The notes: a model not told the origin generated them from the sequence alone. 12,044 bases of DNA from Bacillota bacterium (GCA_023391725.1 JAEWAH010000319.1:1-12044); one strand, 5' to 3'. Shown: positions 1 to 5,880, counted from the stretch's first letter. Numbers and translations: made by a program.

Positions 1-1
1 G

Positions 2-343
2 TACCGGCTGGGCACGGAACGGTTTTTGAAAGGCCTCCAAATTCTGTGCGCGCTCCCCGGCGCACCCGCGCTGTATTATGGCGACGAAGCCGGGATGCAG
101 GGCACGGCGGATCCATTCAACAGGGGGACTTACCCCTGGGGCCGGGAGGATCAAAACCTGCAAATCGCCGTGAAAGCGTTATTGAACAACCGGAAAAGCA
201 GCCTTGTGCTTCAAACAGGGTTTATGGAAGTCTCCTCGCCGGATGAAGATGCGTTGCGCATTCGACGGTGGATTGGGGATGGCAGAGATGCCCTGGGAAA
301 CCCCGCACAAAACGGGGAAGAAATCATTGAAGTCCGACGATAG
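2..343 (+). CDS. C-terminal fragment of a GH13 alpha-glucanase (neopullulanase / cyclomaltodextrinase type)
   Basis: The reading frame is open from the left edge and ends at TAG 341-343, so only the last 113 or so codons are present. The segment PGAPALYYGDEAGM followed by DPFNRGTYPWG is the stretch after catalytic region IV in glycoside hydrolase family 13 enzymes of the maltogenic amylase, neopullulanase and cyclomaltodextrinase subgroup; these cleave alpha-glucosidic bonds in starch-derived oligosaccharides. The remaining 60 or so residues would be the end of the barrel plus a short beta domain ending IIEVRR. The catalytic residues lie upstream, outside the window, so activity and exact specificity cannot be judged. 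No signal peptide can be seen because the N-terminus is missing. A hairpin repeat lies 35 bp downstream. Confidence 0.85.
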   Translation, partial: YRLGTERFLKGLQILCALPGAPALYYGDEAGMQGTADPFNRGTYPWGREDQNLQIAVKALLNNRKSSLVLQTGFMEVSSPDEDALRIRRWIGDGRDALGNPAQNGEEIIEVRR

Positions 344-377
344 CGCCGGGCTTCTTTCATTCTTTCATCAAGCATGC

Positions 378-397
378 GGCGGGGGCAAGCCCCCGCC
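378..397. repeat. Perfect GC-rich inverted repeat downstream of the GH13 gene
   Basis: GGCGGGGGC (378-386) and GCCCCCGCC (389-397) form a perfect 9-bp stem around AA. There is no T-tract on the + strand, so it is at best a weak or Rho-assisted terminator for the GH13 gene. Its form resembles short dispersed palindromes common in clostridial intergenic DNA. The rest of the 344-510 gap holds a second repeat (436-477) and no credible gene. Confidence 0.6.
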
Positions 398-435
398 CTA
401 CGATGCCTTACCGTCGATGGATGCCATTATTCAAA

Positions 436-477
436 CACCTCGGCGCTGAGGCGCCACCCCTCCTCTGGAGGGGAATT
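436..477. repeat. Dispersed palindromic repeat, copy A
   Basis: This copy holds a GGCGC...GCGCC hairpin, the core CGCCACCCCTCC, and a CCCCTCC/GGAGGGG hairpin ending in GGGGAATT. The same arrangement recurs at 4101-4142 and 4228-4270, and a degenerate relative lies at 2284-2327. The length is about 42 bp in each clear copy. No coding function is visible; it behaves like a REP- or MITE-type intergenic element. Confidence 0.7.
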
Positions 478-510
478 AGAAAGATGGCGGAAATGCTGGA
501 CCTTTTTCTT

Positions 511-539
511 TTGACAGCGCTTTTTCGTTGCGGTAAAAT
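511..539 (+). promoter_or_regulatory. Sigma-A promoter for the sirtuin gene
   Basis: A perfect -35 TTGACA (511-516) is followed after exactly 17 bp by TAAAAT (534-539), one mismatch from the -10 consensus. Transcription would begin near 546, about 28 nt before the ATG at 574. This placement also shows that in-frame start codons upstream (for example at 403) are not used. Confidence 0.8.
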
Positions 540-573
540 CAAACGGAAAAGGTGGTTGAGGGAGGCGCAGGCT

Positions 574-1293
574 ATGGAAGCCTTGGAAAAACTACAGGAG
601 ATGGTGACAAACAGCCATCGCATCGTGTTTTTCGGCGGAGCAGGCGTCTCCACAGAAAGCGGCCTCCCGGATTTTCGCAGCGTGGACGGGTTGTACAATC
701 AATTTTGGGACTATCCCCCGGAAACCATGCTAAGCCACCCCTTTTTTCTTCGTGAACCGGAGATTTTTTTCAAGTTTTACCGGGAAAAGATGATCTATCC
801 CGATGCCGCGCCTAATCCGGCCCACCGTGCACTTGCCGCCTGGGAAGAGGCGGGAAAGCTATCCTGCGTGATCACTCAAAACATCGACGGGCTGCACCAG
901 GCGGCCGGCAGCAAAAATGTATTGGAGTTGCACGGCTCCGTACACCAAAATGCCTGCATGCGCTGCAAAAAAGCTTACGGACTGAAGACCATTATGCAGT
1001 CTCCAGGCGTTCCCCGGTGCGATTGCGGCGGGATCATCAAGCCTAATGTCGTCCTATATGAGGAGCCGCTTGATGATGGTGTGATGGATCGCGCATCCAG
1101 GGAGATCACTGGGGCAGACATGCTATTGATTGGCGGGACCTCCCTTGCTGTCTATCCCGCGGCAGGGCTCGTGCGGTACTTTTCCGGAAAATATATCGCA
1201 GTGGTCAATAAAATGCCCACGCCTATGGATGATCAGGCCGATGTGGTAATCCCGATGCCCATCGGCCAAACGCTGGAAAAAATCCATTTTTAA
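574..1293 (+). CDS. cobB: Sir2-family NAD+-dependent protein deacylase (sirtuin)
   Basis: This 239-residue protein has every sirtuin hallmark. The NAD-binding loop is GAGVSTESGLPDFRS at residues 22-36, TQNIDGLH at 101-108 binds NAD and substrate, and the catalytic His is H120 in LELHGS. A structural zinc site is formed by C128, C131, C149 and C151, the last pair spaced CxC (RCDCGG) rather than CxxC, as in many clostridial members. It removes acyl groups from lysines, consuming NAD+ and releasing nicotinamide and O-acyl-ADP-ribose. Length fits bacterial single-domain sirtuins. The ATG at 574 is chosen because AGGGAGG lies 8 nt upstream and the promoter at 511-539 excludes longer starts; the longer frame also runs through repeat DNA. 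No acs or other classical partner is adjacent. Whether it prefers acetyl or other acyl groups is not determined. Confidence 0.95.
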   Translation: MEALEKLQEMVTNSHRIVFFGGAGVSTESGLPDFRSVDGLYNQFWDYPPETMLSHPFFLREPEIFFKFYREKMIYPDAAPNPAHRALAAWEEAGKLSCVITQNIDGLHQAAGSKNVLELHGSVHQNACMRCKKAYGLKTIMQSPGVPRCDCGGIIKPNVVLYEEPLDDGVMDRASREITGADMLLIGGTSLAVYPAAGLVRYFSGKYIAVVNKMPTPMDDQADVVIPMPIGQTLEKIHF

Positions 1294-1299
1294 CATGAA

Positions 1300-1644
1300 T
1301 AAAGACTTAAGCCGCGTGAAAAGATAGGGGTGATGCTTCGAGGTGGTAGATTTCGTTGCAACCACGCGCCCCGGTGGCCGAAAGAGATGCAGGAGAGGCA
1401 ACGCCTGCCGAAGCATGAAAACAGGGTTTATCCCGGTGGCCAGCAGCATGGAGAATGAGTTCCTCCCTTCCAAAGACAGTTATCTTTGGGTCTCCTTTTA
1501 TCCTACAGCGTGAAGGCTGTAAATAAGGAGTTGCAGGGAAAAATTCCTGTCAAAAGGGATTCGCAAGACCATGTCTTGCGTTGTTGCTGCCACCGGATAA
1601 ACCTTGTTCGCGCAAATGACTAGTCATTTGCGCGATTCTTTTTT
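1300..1644 (+). ncRNA. Candidate large structured noncoding RNA with intrinsic terminator (family not identified)
   Basis: The segment has no credible ORF but dense secondary structure. Bases 1421-1447 pair with 1583-1607 over 25 base pairs (23 Watson-Crick, two G-U), interrupted only by bulged C1434 and C1441. Inside this helix lie hairpins 1470-1489 (CCAAAGA/TCTTTGG), 1504-1521 (TACAGC/GCTGTA), 1534-1549 and 1562-1580 (CGCAAGAC/GTCTTGCG). A separate 5' domain is closed by ATGCTTCG (1333-1340) with CGAAGCAT (1409-1416) and contains 1343-1365 and 1389-1408 stems. The terminator at 1609-1644 follows the long helix by one base. Signature sequences of tmRNA, RNase P RNA and SRP RNA that I know are absent. 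A raiA-type or 6S-type RNA is possible but I cannot confirm either. The 5' end is approximate, and the RNA may be read through from cobB or have its own promoter. Confidence 0.72.
1609..1644 (+). terminator. Strong Rho-independent terminator
   Basis: A 26-bp perfect palindrome (arms 1609-1621 and 1622-1634, CGCGCAAATGACT and its complement) is followed by ATTC and six Ts (1639-1644). The T-run is only on the + strand, so it terminates rightward transcription. It ends the candidate RNA at 1300-1608 and possibly cobB read-through. With strict pairing, the six central bases ACTAGT would form the loop. Confidence 0.9.
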
Positions 1645-1648
1645 ATCC

Positions 1649-1677
1649 AGTCGCCCCACCGGCAGAGCCAGGCGACT
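1649..1677. repeat. Short inverted repeat in the intergenic region
   Basis: AGTCGCC (1649-1655) and GGCGACT (1671-1677) are perfectly complementary 7-mers around a 15-base loop. It sits between two other hairpins in the convergent gap and has no T-tract. Function unknown. Confidence 0.45.
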
Positions 1678-1680
1678 AAA

Positions 1681-1707
1681 CGAGGGGACGCCTAAAGCCT
1701 CCCCTCG
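1681..1707 (-). terminator. Possible terminator of the - strand GNAT gene
   Basis: CGAGGGGA (1681-1688) pairs with TCCCCTCG (1700-1707) around an 11-base loop. Read on the - strand, the stem lies about 25 nt after the GNAT stop codon and is followed only by TTTAG, so the U-tract is poor. Confidence 0.4.
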
Positions 1708-1732
1708 CTGCTCTTCTAGAAAATATGTAATC

Positions 1733-2227
1733 CTAGTTTATATCAAGAGAATAGCTGGCGCCGCTTTCTGTTGAGGCTGTCTTTTTAAATCCGCAGCCTT
1801 GAAATAATTTTTGCGAACCGATGTTGTAATGATAGATCTGCTGAATATGGATCTGCTTGTATCCAAGCGCTTTCGCCCGATCAATCAGGCATTGCACTAC
1901 TTTTTTACCGATGCCTTGATTTCTGTATTTCTTGGCGATCACAATGGGCATATCATCTTTCCAGAACGTGACGTCTCCGACCGGAACGTAGTTTTCATTT
2001 ATCTTTTTCTCTATAAAGTAGAGTTCTCCATGATCATTGAGGTATTCATACATCTTTTGAAGCCGTTCCATGGTGTATGGGATGGCTTCATCGCCGTCAA
2101 TCAATTTCAATGATTCCATGTCCTGATACCAGTCAAGGGCAAAATCAAAGAGGCCGTTATAGGCATTTAGCCTTAGGTAATCGTCAATATCAATTTGATT
2201 TGGCTGTTTGATTCCTTTGATCGGCAT
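1733..2227 (-). CDS. GNAT-family N-acetyltransferase (AT-rich)
   Basis: This 164-residue protein has the GNAT acetyl-CoA pyrophosphate loop RNQGIGK at residues 102-108, preceded by the strand PIVIAKKY. It is followed by a helix and the C-terminal pattern HYNIGSQKLFQGCGFKK seen at motif B of the fold. GNATs move an acetyl group from acetyl-CoA to an amine of a small molecule or protein; the substrate cannot be told here. The ATG at 2227 is chosen because AGGAG lies 8 nt upstream (2236-2240). The frame continues upstream to 2686, but that part is intergenic repeat DNA and not protein-like. The gene is visibly richer in A and T than the neighbouring cobB and recF genes, suggesting acquisition from elsewhere. 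It stands alone, convergent to the structured RNA and downstream of recF. Confidence 0.88.
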   Translation of the reverse strand: MPIKGIKQPNQIDIDDYLRLNAYNGLFDFALDWYQDMESLKLIDGDEAIPYTMERLQKMYEYLNDHGELYFIEKKINENYVPVGDVTFWKDDMPIVIAKKYRNQGIGKKVVQCLIDRAKALGYKQIHIQQIYHYNIGSQKLFQGCGFKKTASTESGASYSLDIN

Positions 2228-2283
2228 ATTATTTTCTCCTGAAAAAGTATTAGATGCTTCTATTGCCTTTTTTTTCCCGTCAC

Positions 2284-2327
2284 AGCTTCGCAGCACCACC
2301 TCCTTTAAGAGGGAGGATTTTGGAGGT
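2284..2327. repeat. Degenerate palindromic repeat, copy D
   Basis: The segment GCAGCACCACCTCC (about 2290-2303) with the partner GGAGG (2312-2316) and a second GGAGGT (2322-2327) is a diverged form of the CGCCACCCCTCC...GGAGGGG repeat found at 436, 4101 and 4228. It sits at the left boundary of the tandem array and may mark one end of it. Confidence 0.4.
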
Positions 2328-2675
2328 TTCGCGCCTACGGGCACGACCAGGGCTTTCCGATCGCCCTGGACCTTCGGAGGCATAGTTATATTGTTGCTTA
2401 TATGGATGCAATATAGAAGGAGTATAATCGTAGATTGCTTTCCCACAATAAAAGTGGCGAGGAATTTCGCGTTTTCGGGCGCGACCAGAGCTTTCCGATC
2501 GCCCTGGACCTTCGGAGGCATAGTTACATTGTTGCTTATATGGATGCAATATAGAAGGGGTATAATCGTAGATTGCTTTCCCACTATAAAAAGTGGCGAG
2601 GAATTTCGCGCCTTCGGGCGCGACCAGGGCTTTCCGATCGCCCTGGACCTTCGGAGGTATACTTCATTTTGTTGC
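2327..2675. repeat. Tandem repeat array, 2.5 copies of a 138/139-bp unit
   Basis: The units are 2327-2464 (138 bp), 2465-2603 (139 bp) and a partial third copy from 2604 to about 2675. They are nearly identical over the core GACCAGGGCTTTCCGATCG (second copy AGAGC). Each full unit can form four hairpins: one near its start (TCGCGCC/GGCGCGA around TTCG in copy 3), CCAGGGC/GCCCTGG, TATATTG/CAATATA and CCAC/GTGG. Differences between copies partly preserve pairing by G-U wobble, for example TT against GG in copy 2. No gene is convincing inside; frames stay open on both strands only because the unit lacks stops in them. It fills most of the GNAT-recF gap. Confidence 0.85.
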
Positions 2676-2792
2676 CCCCGGACCAAAAAAATCTATATAA
2701 AAGGTTTCTTAAGTTCTCCTGGAAGAAGTGCGGGGCTCCGAATGGGGTTTGCGAGTGGAAGAGAAGCAGTGCGACCCTTGAGCTGGGCCTTT

Positions 2793-3968
2793 TTAAAAGA
2801 AAGTTTCCCCGCCTTTTTCTGTCCCCACTTCTCGTTCTCTCCCCGCTCCCTCCAGCGTGGCCGTGCCGGTTTCGGGGTCGGCGGAGACTTCGATGATGGC
2901 TTGGGCACGGGCGCCGGAGAGATCGCTTTTATCGGTGCAGGTGACAAAGGTCTGAACGCCTTGGATGCGTTCCAGGAGCAGCGCCCGGCGCTTGGGATCC
3001 AGTTCACTCATCACATCATCCAACAGAAGGATGGGGGCTTCCCCACTCTCTGTTTTCATCAGCGACAATTGAGCCAGGCGCAGGGCCAGCGCGGCTGTGC
3101 GCATCTGGCCTTGGGAGGCAAAACTTTTCATGTCCCGGCCCATGAGCGTGAGGGTCAAATCATCCCGATGCGGGCCGAAATGCGTGGCGCAGCGGCGCAG
3201 GTCCTCCTGCCGGGTTTTTTGGAAGCCTTCCAGCATTCCTTCATAGAGCTTGTCTTCCTTAATAGGAGCGCCTTTGTATACGGCCTCGAAGGTCTCTTCA
3301 TTGCTGCCGCTGATATGCGCGTAGTTTTTCGCGGCTTCATGGCGTATGATCTCCCCGAACCAGCGGCGCTGGGCGATAAGCACGGCCCCTTCCCGGGCCA
3401 GCTGCTCATCCCAGGCCTCCAGTTGTCCGGCATGGCGCGCGGCGCCCCCGGGCGCGGCAAGAGAGCGCAGAAGGGCATTGCGCTGGTTTAACAGGGACAC
3501 ATATTTTTGCAGCGCGTAAAAGTAGGCAGGCCTCAGCTGGGAAAGCTGCATATCCATAAACCTGCGTCGAATGGCCGGACCATCCTTGATGAGTTCCAGA
3601 TCCTCAGGAGAGAACATTACGCAGTTCACATGACCCATCAGTTCGCCGATGCGGGCTGCGGGCTTGCCGTTCAAAATGATCTGCTTAGCCCGGCGCTGCT
3701 GCGAAAAGAGCTTGACCGTGACCTCCCGGTTCCCGTCCGAACGCTGCACTTTGACCTGGACGCTGCCTCCCGGGGAACCTTGTCGGATCAGCTCCCGGTC
3801 CTGGCTCACCCGGTGGCTCCGGCCCAGGCAGCACAGGTGGATGGCTTCCAAAAGGTTCGTTTTGCCCGCGCCGTTGGGCCCGTGAAAGACCGTGATGCCT
3901 TCGGAAGGGTAAAAAGCAACGCAGGGATAGTTCCGGTAGTCCTGAAGCCTGAGCTGCCGGATCACCAT
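2793..3968 (-). CDS. recF: DNA replication and repair protein RecF
   Basis: This 391-residue SMC-like ATPase loads RecA onto gapped DNA together with RecO and RecR during recombinational repair. The N-terminus MVIRQLRLQDYRNY is typical of RecF. Walker A is GPNGAGKTN at residues 30-38, the ABC signature is SQGQMR at 285-290, and Walker B is ILLLDDVMSELD from 313. Length is somewhat above the usual 360-370 residues because of a charged, low-complexity tail after about residue 370. The ATG at 3968 has a full AAGGAGG site 8 nt upstream (3977-3983). It follows dnaN in the usual order, but 380 bp of repeats separate them, so it may need its own promoter. No gyrB follows; the next thing downstream is the tandem repeat array. 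Confidence 0.97.
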   Translation of the reverse strand: MVIRQLRLQDYRNYPCVAFYPSEGITVFHGPNGAGKTNLLEAIHLCCLGRSHRVSQDRELIRQGSPGGSVQVKVQRSDGNREVTVKLFSQQRRAKQIILNGKPAARIGELMGHVNCVMFSPEDLELIKDGPAIRRRFMDMQLSQLRPAYFYALQKYVSLLNQRNALLRSLAAPGGAARHAGQLEAWDEQLAREGAVLIAQRRWFGEIIRHEAAKNYAHISGSNEETFEAVYKGAPIKEDKLYEGMLEGFQKTRQEDLRRCATHFGPHRDDLTLTLMGRDMKSFASQGQMRTAALALRLAQLSLMKTESGEAPILLLDDVMSELDPKRRALLLERIQGVQTFVTCTDKSDLSGARAQAIIEVSADPETGTATLEGAGREREVGTEKGGETFF

Positions 3969-3991
3969 GAGCTATCCCTCCTTGCAAAGAA

Positions 3992-4012
3992 GTAGAGGGC
4001 TCTGCCCTCTAC
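3992..4012. repeat. Palindrome upstream of recF
   Basis: GTAGAGGGC (3992-4000) and GCCCTCTAC (4004-4012) form a perfect 9-bp stem with a TCT loop, close upstream of the recF ribosome binding site. In recF mRNA it would lie in the 5' leader. Its right arm begins the first composite repeat unit. Confidence 0.6.
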
Positions 4013-4142
4013 CACTCCCCCCAAAGGTCAAGTCCTTTGGAAACTTATACTTTTTTTATGAAATAGCGTTTTATATTATGGGGGTTAGCACTTGCCGTAA
4101 ACCACCCCGTCGCTGCGCGCCACCCCTCCAGGGAGGGGAATT
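4004..4142. repeat. Composite palindromic repeat unit 1 (dnaN-recF gap)
   Basis: The left module (4004-4053) starts GCCCTCTACCACTCC, contains the hairpin CCAAAGG/CCTTTGG (4021-4040) and ends GGAAACTTATAC. The right module (4101-4142) is dispersed repeat copy B, ACCACCCCGTCGCTGCGCGCC plus the CCCTCC/GGAGGG hairpin and GGGGAATT. The same two modules follow in the same order at 4145-4270, so the unit appears duplicated in tandem. No coding sequence is credible here. Confidence 0.7.
4073..4101 (-). promoter_or_regulatory. Weak candidate promoter for recF
   Basis: On the - strand, TTTACG (4096-4101) and TAATAT (4073-4078) are separated by 17 bp, with four of six matches to each consensus hexamer. 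It lies inside the repeat block. A separate recF promoter would be useful because hairpins after dnaN may stop read-through, but this site is only suggestive. Confidence 0.3.
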
Positions 4143-4144
4143 TC

Positions 4145-4270
4145 GCCCTCTACAACTCCTGCCAAAAGACAAGTCCTTTGGAATCTTATATTTTGGCGGA
4201 GCGCCAAGGCCAAAGCTCCTACAATCAACCACCCCGGCGCTTCGCGCCACCCCTCCACGGGAAGGGAATT
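4145..4270. repeat. Composite palindromic repeat unit 2 (dnaN-recF gap)
   Basis: The left module (4145-4194) runs GCCCTCTACAACTCC, hairpin CCAAAAG...CTTTGG (4162-4181), GGAATCTTATA. The right module (4228-4270) is dispersed repeat copy C with GGCGC/GCGCC and CCACCCCTCC, then a slightly damaged GGAAGGGAATT arm. It is a diverged tandem copy of 4004-4142, offset 141 bp in the left module and 127 bp in the right. Confidence 0.7.
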
Positions 4271-4301
4271 CACCTCTACTTTATATATAAAGAAAGGGTT
4301 T

Positions 4302-4352
4302 CTCAAGGGATTTATCCCTTGAGCAGGGGTTCTAGGGGGCAGAGCCCCCTAG
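4302..4352 (-). terminator. Tandem palindromes at the end of dnaN, possible terminator
   Basis: Two perfect inverted repeats lie end to end: CTAGGGGGC/GCCCCCTAG (4332-4340 with 4344-4352) and CTCAAGGGAT/ATCCCTTGAG (4302-4311 with 4314-4323). Reading leftward out of dnaN the second stem is followed by AAACCCTTTCTTTATAT, an imperfect U-rich stretch. The first stem includes the dnaN stop codon. They may end dnaN transcription or simply be repeat insertions; both stems are stable enough to affect mRNA 3' ends. Confidence 0.55.
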
Positions 4353-5464
4353 TTGAATACCCTCACCGGCAGTACCAGGTAGATATACTGGTCGCCTTCC
4401 GGCGGGCAGATCACGCAGGGGGAGACGTTGCTGTTAAAGCGCAGGGAAAGGTCATCGTCGCCGATGTTTTTGATTACGTCGCCAATATAGCGGGCGTTGA
4501 AGGCGATATCAAGGCTCTTGCCATCCAGGAGAATATCAATCTCCTCCAGCACTTCTCCCAGCTCCGCGTTGCTGGTGATGACCATGGTACTGCCGTCGAT
4601 GTGCATGCGGATAAGGTTGTTCTTGCCCTCCCTGGCCATAAGGCTGGCGCGCTCGATGGCGTTGGATAGCGCGTCACGGTTCACCTGCACCCTTGTCTGC
4701 CAGTCGTTGGGCAGGATCTGCTTATAGTTGATATATTCGCCGGCCAAAAGCACGGTGGTTAGTTCCGTTTTGCCAAACGCTACCTTCAGATGCGTCCTGT
4801 CCATGGTGAACACGGCGGGTTTTTCATCATCCGGCAGGATCTTGCCCAGTTCGCCCAGCACCCGGCCGGGGATAATGGCTTCCATGACATCCTTGCCCTG
4901 GGGCAGAAGAAAATTTCCGTGGATGCGCTGCAGCGCCAGGCGGAACCCGTCCAGGCCCACCAGGCGCGCTTCCTCCCGGGTGACTTCCAAAAGGCAGCCG
5001 GTGAGGATTTGACGGCTCTCGTCGGTGGCGATGGCAAAATTCACCTTGCCGATCATTTCTTTAAGGTTCTTCTGGGGCAGGGAAAGAGTATTTCCGTCTT
5101 CAATAGGTTTCACTGGCGGAAAATCCACCGCGGACATGCCGGCCAGGGTGGTACGGCTATTTTGGCACTGGATAGAAGCGGTGAGCTTTTCATTGACAGC
5201 GATGTCAACATCCCCGCCGGGAAGCTTGCGCACCAATTCAGTAAAAAGCCGGCCGGGAAGCACAACCTGCCCATCCTGGGCGATTTGAGCGTTCACCTGG
5301 CTGCGGATGGTCAGATTGCCATCCGTACAAGTCAAAAATAAACCTTCCTCAGCCGTCTCCAGAAAAACGCCTTCCAGGACCTGTTTGGCAGGACGGATGG
5401 AAAGAGCCCGTGTTGCGTTGTTTAGCCCATCCAGAAGCTCCGCCGCATTGCATGTAAAGCGCAT
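4349..5464 (-). CDS. dnaN: DNA polymerase III beta subunit (sliding clamp)
   Basis: This 371-residue protein is the ring-shaped processivity clamp of DNA polymerase III; the dimer of three-domain subunits encircles DNA and recruits polymerase, ligase and repair factors through a hydrophobic pocket. Typical features are the N-terminus MRFTCNAAELLDGLNNATRAL, LEGVFLET, LTCTDGNLTIRS, the middle-domain segment VNFAIATDESRQILTGCLLE and the C-terminal YLVLPVRVF. Length is standard. The ATG at 5464 is chosen because clamp homologues begin here; an AAAGGGGGGG ribosome site lies about 5 nt upstream. The longer open frame to 5626 reads DnaA-box DNA and is not protein-like. The stop codon TAG lies within a palindrome. 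dnaA is not upstream, unlike the standard dnaA-dnaN-recF order. Confidence 0.97.
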   Translation of the reverse strand: MRFTCNAAELLDGLNNATRALSIRPAKQVLEGVFLETAEEGLFLTCTDGNLTIRSQVNAQIAQDGQVVLPGRLFTELVRKLPGGDVDIAVNEKLTASIQCQNSRTTLAGMSAVDFPPVKPIEDGNTLSLPQKNLKEMIGKVNFAIATDESRQILTGCLLEVTREEARLVGLDGFRLALQRIHGNFLLPQGKDVMEAIIPGRVLGELGKILPDDEKPAVFTMDRTHLKVAFGKTELTTVLLAGEYINYKQILPNDWQTRVQVNRDALSNAIERASLMAREGKNNLIRMHIDGSTMVITSNAELGEVLEEIDILLDGKSLDIAFNARYIGDVIKNIGDDDLSLRFNSNVSPCVICPPEGDQYIYLVLPVRVFN

Positions 5465-5880
5465 GGAACCCCCCCTTTGTTGGTATTGGTGTAGTATATA
5501 TTTACCGTAATAGCCGTAGGGCATGTGGAAATGGTGGAAAACCATCAAAGCCCCTGCCATGCTTGAAAAAAGCCGCTGGATCTTTTGTGGAAAAGGAAAG
5601 AGGGCGGCCGGAAAAAACGTGGACAAGCTTGGGCAGCAAATGTATTCGACCCAAAAGGCGTTTTTTCCTCCAGGTTCGAGCTTTCTTTTCTGGGAATACC
5701 TGCCTTTTAATCAACGGGGAGGGATGCTTTTTTCGGGAAGCGAAAAGCTTCCGGAAGGGGCTTTTCCACGCTGTCCACAGTTGGGGAAAGAAAGGCTGTG
5801 AAGAAAAAACATCCGAAAATACTACCCATATGCTGGGTGTGATAGAAATATGCACACATTATCCGCAAACTGAAAAATTT
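5465..5880. other. Candidate replication origin (DnaA-box cluster)
   Basis: This 416-bp gene-free segment holds several matches to the DnaA box TTWTCCACA. TGTGGAAAA at 5586-5594 reads TTTTCCACA on the - strand. Also present are GGTGGAAAA (5533-5541), TGTGGAAAT (5524-5532), CGTGGACAA (5618-5626), TTTTCCACG (5762-5770), CTGTCCACA (5771-5779) and TTATCCGCA (5859-5867). AT-rich tracts lie at both ends, about 5490-5512 and 5868-5884, either of which could be an unwinding element. Small hairpins at 5824-5838 and around 5733-5753 are also present. Position next to dnaN and the gene-direction switch nearby support an origin. None of the boxes is the exact TTATCCACA, and the sites may instead serve DnaA control of dnaN. 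Confidence 0.55.
5493..5521 (-). promoter_or_regulatory. Weak candidate promoter for dnaN
   Basis: On the - strand a TATACT -10 element (5493-5498) lies in an AT-rich stretch 28 nt before the dnaN start. No good -35 is present at 17 bp (CCTAC-like). Two DnaA-box-like sites (5524-5541) lie immediately upstream, so DnaA could influence this promoter. Confidence 0.35.

Noticed and set aside
403..573. N-terminal extension of the sirtuin to a start at 403
   Set aside because: The extension overlaps a palindromic repeat and a near-perfect promoter (511-539), has no sirtuin similarity, and a good ribosome site sits before ATG 574.
1609..1634. 26-bp palindrome as a phage or plasmid attachment or operator site
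   Set aside because: The directly following T-run and the position at the end of the structured RNA are fully explained by an intrinsic terminator.
1294..1644. Assignment of the structured RNA to tmRNA, RNase P or SRP RNA
   Set aside because: The hallmark sequences I know (tmRNA tag frame and acceptor end, RNase P conserved core, SRP GGAAGCAGC-type loop) are not found.
2327..2675. CRISPR array
   Set aside because: The units are 138-139 bp with near-identical full-length sequence and no unique spacers; no cas genes are present.
2228..2686. N-terminal extension of the GNAT protein through the repeat array
   Set aside because: The translated sequence is itself a tandem repeat of hairpin DNA, has no GNAT features, and ATG 2227 has an AGGAG site.
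2208..3491. Long open frame on the + strand (427 codons)
   Set aside because: It runs through the tandem repeats and then antisense to recF, with no recognisable protein features; it is a shadow of GC-rich codon bias.
4178..4669. Open frame antisense to the dnaN end
   Set aside because: It crosses repeats and the dnaN 3' end on the wrong strand, and no start site or family signal supports it.
5465..5626. N-terminal extension of DnaN
   Set aside because: DnaN homologues start at MRFTC; the extension translates origin-like DNA.
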